Shown here: positions 13,796 to 14,620 of the stretch, piece by piece | Numbering within the stretch: position 1 is the first letter of the stretch | Layout of the letters: the number at the start of each line of letters is the position of its first letter | NCBI GenBank assembly: GCA_023438115.1 | Contig: JAEZEB010000166.1 | Location: 1-14,620, forward strand | Origin: Pseudomonadota bacterium | GTDB taxonomy: Bacteria; Pseudomonadota; Gammaproteobacteria; Burkholderiales; Burkholderiaceae_C | Direction: 5' to 3' | DNA: 14,620 bases | Translations under genes and position numbers: made by a program | The notes under the pieces: model-generated | Database searches by the model: none | What the model was told of the DNA's origin: nothing | What the model saw: only the letters and a program-made list of their open reading frames with translations

Positions 13796-14095
13796 ATGAA
13801 CCGACTCTCCCTCCACGACACCTCCGAGGAGTTCGACCTGCCCGCCGTCGAAGCCGTGCTCGCCGGCACGCTGGCGCTGATGACGGGCCACGCCGAGGCT
13901 GCCAGCGCCGGCGAGCGCCGCCGCATGCAGGCGCGCATCGCCGAGAACATGGCGCTGCTCGAGGCGCATCCGCAGCTTTCGATGGCGTTCCGCTGCGCCG
14001 TCGGCAAGCTGCGTTGCCATTGGCAGCTGCTGCTGGAGGCCGGGCCCGACCGCGCCGCGCCCCTGCAGCACCCGGCGCCGGCGCGATTCCAATGA
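13796..14095 (+). CDS. Small Fur-regulated hypothetical protein (99 residues)
   Basis: I do not recognise a characterised family. The protein is 99 residues, probably cytoplasmic and mostly helical, with no signal peptide or membrane segment. It opens MNRLSLHDTSEEFDLPAVEA and contains LAGTLALMTGHAEAASAGER, MALLEAHPQLSMAFRCAVG and KLRCHWQLLLEAG. Cys68, Cys75 and His76 lie in one amphipathic segment, but this is too little to claim metal binding. The start at 13796 is supported by AAAGGA with a 5-nt spacing; an in-frame ATG at 13790 lies inside that ribosome-binding site. It sits downstream of a Fur box and TATAGT, so expression under iron limitation is likely. It is not HemP by sequence. The VOC gene starts 8 bp after its stop and is presumably cotranscribed. 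Confidence 0.75.
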   Translation: MNRLSLHDTSEEFDLPAVEAVLAGTLALMTGHAEAASAGERRRMQARIAENMALLEAHPQLSMAFRCAVGKLRCHWQLLLEAGPDRAAPLQHPAPARFQ

Positions 14096-14103
14096 GGTGC
14101 GAC

Positions 14104-14553
14104 ATGGCCCTGGCCGGGACCGCCGTACCGCCGCTGCCCTTCCCGACGCTGTTCTCGGTCGATCCCTCGCGGCTGGCGCGCTTCTACGCGCACGCGCTGG
14201 ACTTCCAGATCCTGCAGCACATCCCCGGCGTCTGCGCCTTCCTGCGCAACGGCACGCTGCCGCTGCAGGTGTGGGGCCGCCAGGACGCGCAGCCTTCCTG
14301 CGCGCACGTGACGCTGGATGCGCCCGACGATCCTTCGATCTTCGACATCCACGGCGAGCTGATGCGGGCCGCGCCCGCGCTGGTCGACGTGCGCACTCCG
14401 CGCGCGATGCCCTGGGGCGCCTGGCAGTTCTGCCTGACCGACATCGACGGCAACCGGCTGACCTTCACGCAGTGGCCGCGCGCATCGCGGCGCAAGGGCC
14501 CGCGCGCTACGCCTTCTTCTGCGCCAGCTTCCGGTACACCGTCGCGCGGCTGA
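14104..14553 (+). CDS. VOC-fold (glyoxalase/bleomycin-resistance superfamily) protein
   Basis: This is a 149-residue protein of the vicinal-oxygen-chelate superfamily. The pattern FPTLFSVDPSRLARFYAHAL (strand, helix) then LDFQILQHIPGVCAFLRNG, PLQVWGRQ, SCAHVTLDAPDDP and WQFCLTDIDGNRLTFTQW fits the beta-alpha-beta-beta-beta repeats, with the typical D-x-DGN turn near the end. His in CAHVTLD occupies a common metal-ligand site, but the usual late Glu (as in DGNxxEL) is Thr here, so metal-dependent catalysis is doubtful. The function cannot be assigned; the family includes lyases, dioxygenases and binding proteins. ATG 14104 is preferred because GAGG stands 6 nt upstream; ATG 14092 overlaps the previous stop. 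The last 47 bp overlap the convergent regulator gene, giving a Ser/Arg/Pro-rich tail (SRRKGPRATPSSAPASGTPS) that is unlikely to be part of the fold. Confidence 0.78.
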   Translation: MALAGTAVPPLPFPTLFSVDPSRLARFYAHALDFQILQHIPGVCAFLRNGTLPLQVWGRQDAQPSCAHVTLDAPDDPSIFDIHGELMRAAPALVDVRTPRAMPWGAWQFCLTDIDGNRLTFTQWPRASRRKGPRATPSSAPASGTPSRG

Positions 14554-14620
14554 TCCCCAGGCTGCGCGCGGCTTCCATCACGTTGCCGCGCGCCTGCTGC
14601 ACGGCCTGGCGGATGAGGGC
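14507..14620 (-). CDS. C-terminal Fis-type HTH of a transcriptional regulator (partial)
   Basis: Only the last 37 codons lie in the window, read from the right edge to a TAG at 14509-14507. The sequence ALIRQAVQQARGNVMEAARS followed by LGISRATVYRKLAQKKA is a Fis-type helix-turn-helix. It is the usual C-terminal DNA-binding end of sigma-54-dependent activators such as NtrC or AcoR-like proteins. The rest of the protein, and so its signal and targets, is outside the window. It converges with the VOC gene and overlaps its end by 47 bp. Confidence 0.82.
   Translation of the reverse strand, partial: ALIRQAVQQARGNVMEAARSLGISRATVYRKLAQKKA

Noticed and set aside
13684..14103. Long in-frame N-terminal extension of the VOC protein from ATG 13684
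   Set aside because: It is the +1 reading of the small Fur-regulated gene, and its ATG lies inside the Fur box; the VOC start at 14104 has its own ribosome-binding site.
1..14620. CRISPR arrays, tRNA/rRNA genes, insertion sequences or prophage parts
   Set aside because: No spaced direct repeats, tRNA cloverleaf, transposase, integrase or terminal inverted repeats were seen; coding is continuous and composition is uniform apart from the short AT-rich Fur-box region.

Overview
The window is very GC-rich, with almost no space between genes, many ATGA/GTGA start-stop overlaps and long spurious antisense frames. The gene families and base composition suggest a Betaproteobacterium of the order Burkholderiales, probably Comamonadaceae (Ramlibacter/Variovorax-like). 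This assignment comes from family resemblance only. There are no rRNA or tRNA genes, insertion sequences, CRISPR arrays or phage genes, and the window reads as ordinary chromosome.

Layout. (1) Positions 1-2075, minus strand: the small and large membrane subunits of a TRAP transporter (dctQ, then dctM, which runs off the left edge). No periplasmic binding protein gene accompanies them here. (2) Positions 2241-3485, plus strand, divergent from dctQ: an EgtB/SenA-type (DinB_2 + SUMF1-fold) protein whose canonical three-histidine iron site has an Arg in place of one His. (3) Positions 3510-13589: a molybdate/tungstate (group 6 oxyanion) locus. A regulator with a ModE-type HTH fused to a periplasmic-binding-protein-like domain (minus) diverges from a tupB-tupC-tupA operon (plus). 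That operon continues into a second, ModA-like binding protein and a small exported protein with a sulfite-oxidase-type molybdopterin-binding fold but no cysteine at all in its mature part. Next comes a 909-residue hybrid histidine kinase (periplasmic jelly-roll domain, 7TM, HisKA, HATPase, receiver, Hpt). A complete modABC operon lies convergent to the kinase and interlocks with it at a single CTAG that supplies both stop codons. (4) Positions 13590-14620: a Fur-box-controlled pair made of an unknown 99-residue protein and a VOC-fold protein, then the C-terminal Fis-type HTH of a convergent regulator that leaves the window on the right.

How it works together (inference). Two ABC importers for tungstate/molybdate, a cytoplasmic regulator that can bind ligand through its own PBP-like domain, and a membrane sensor kinase downstream of a cofactor-free molybdoenzyme-fold protein suggest that oxyanion uptake and sensing are organised together. 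The most unusual candidates are the SUOX-fold protein plus hybrid kinase attached to the tup operon, a CxC motif in TupA, and the EgtB-like protein with an altered metal site.
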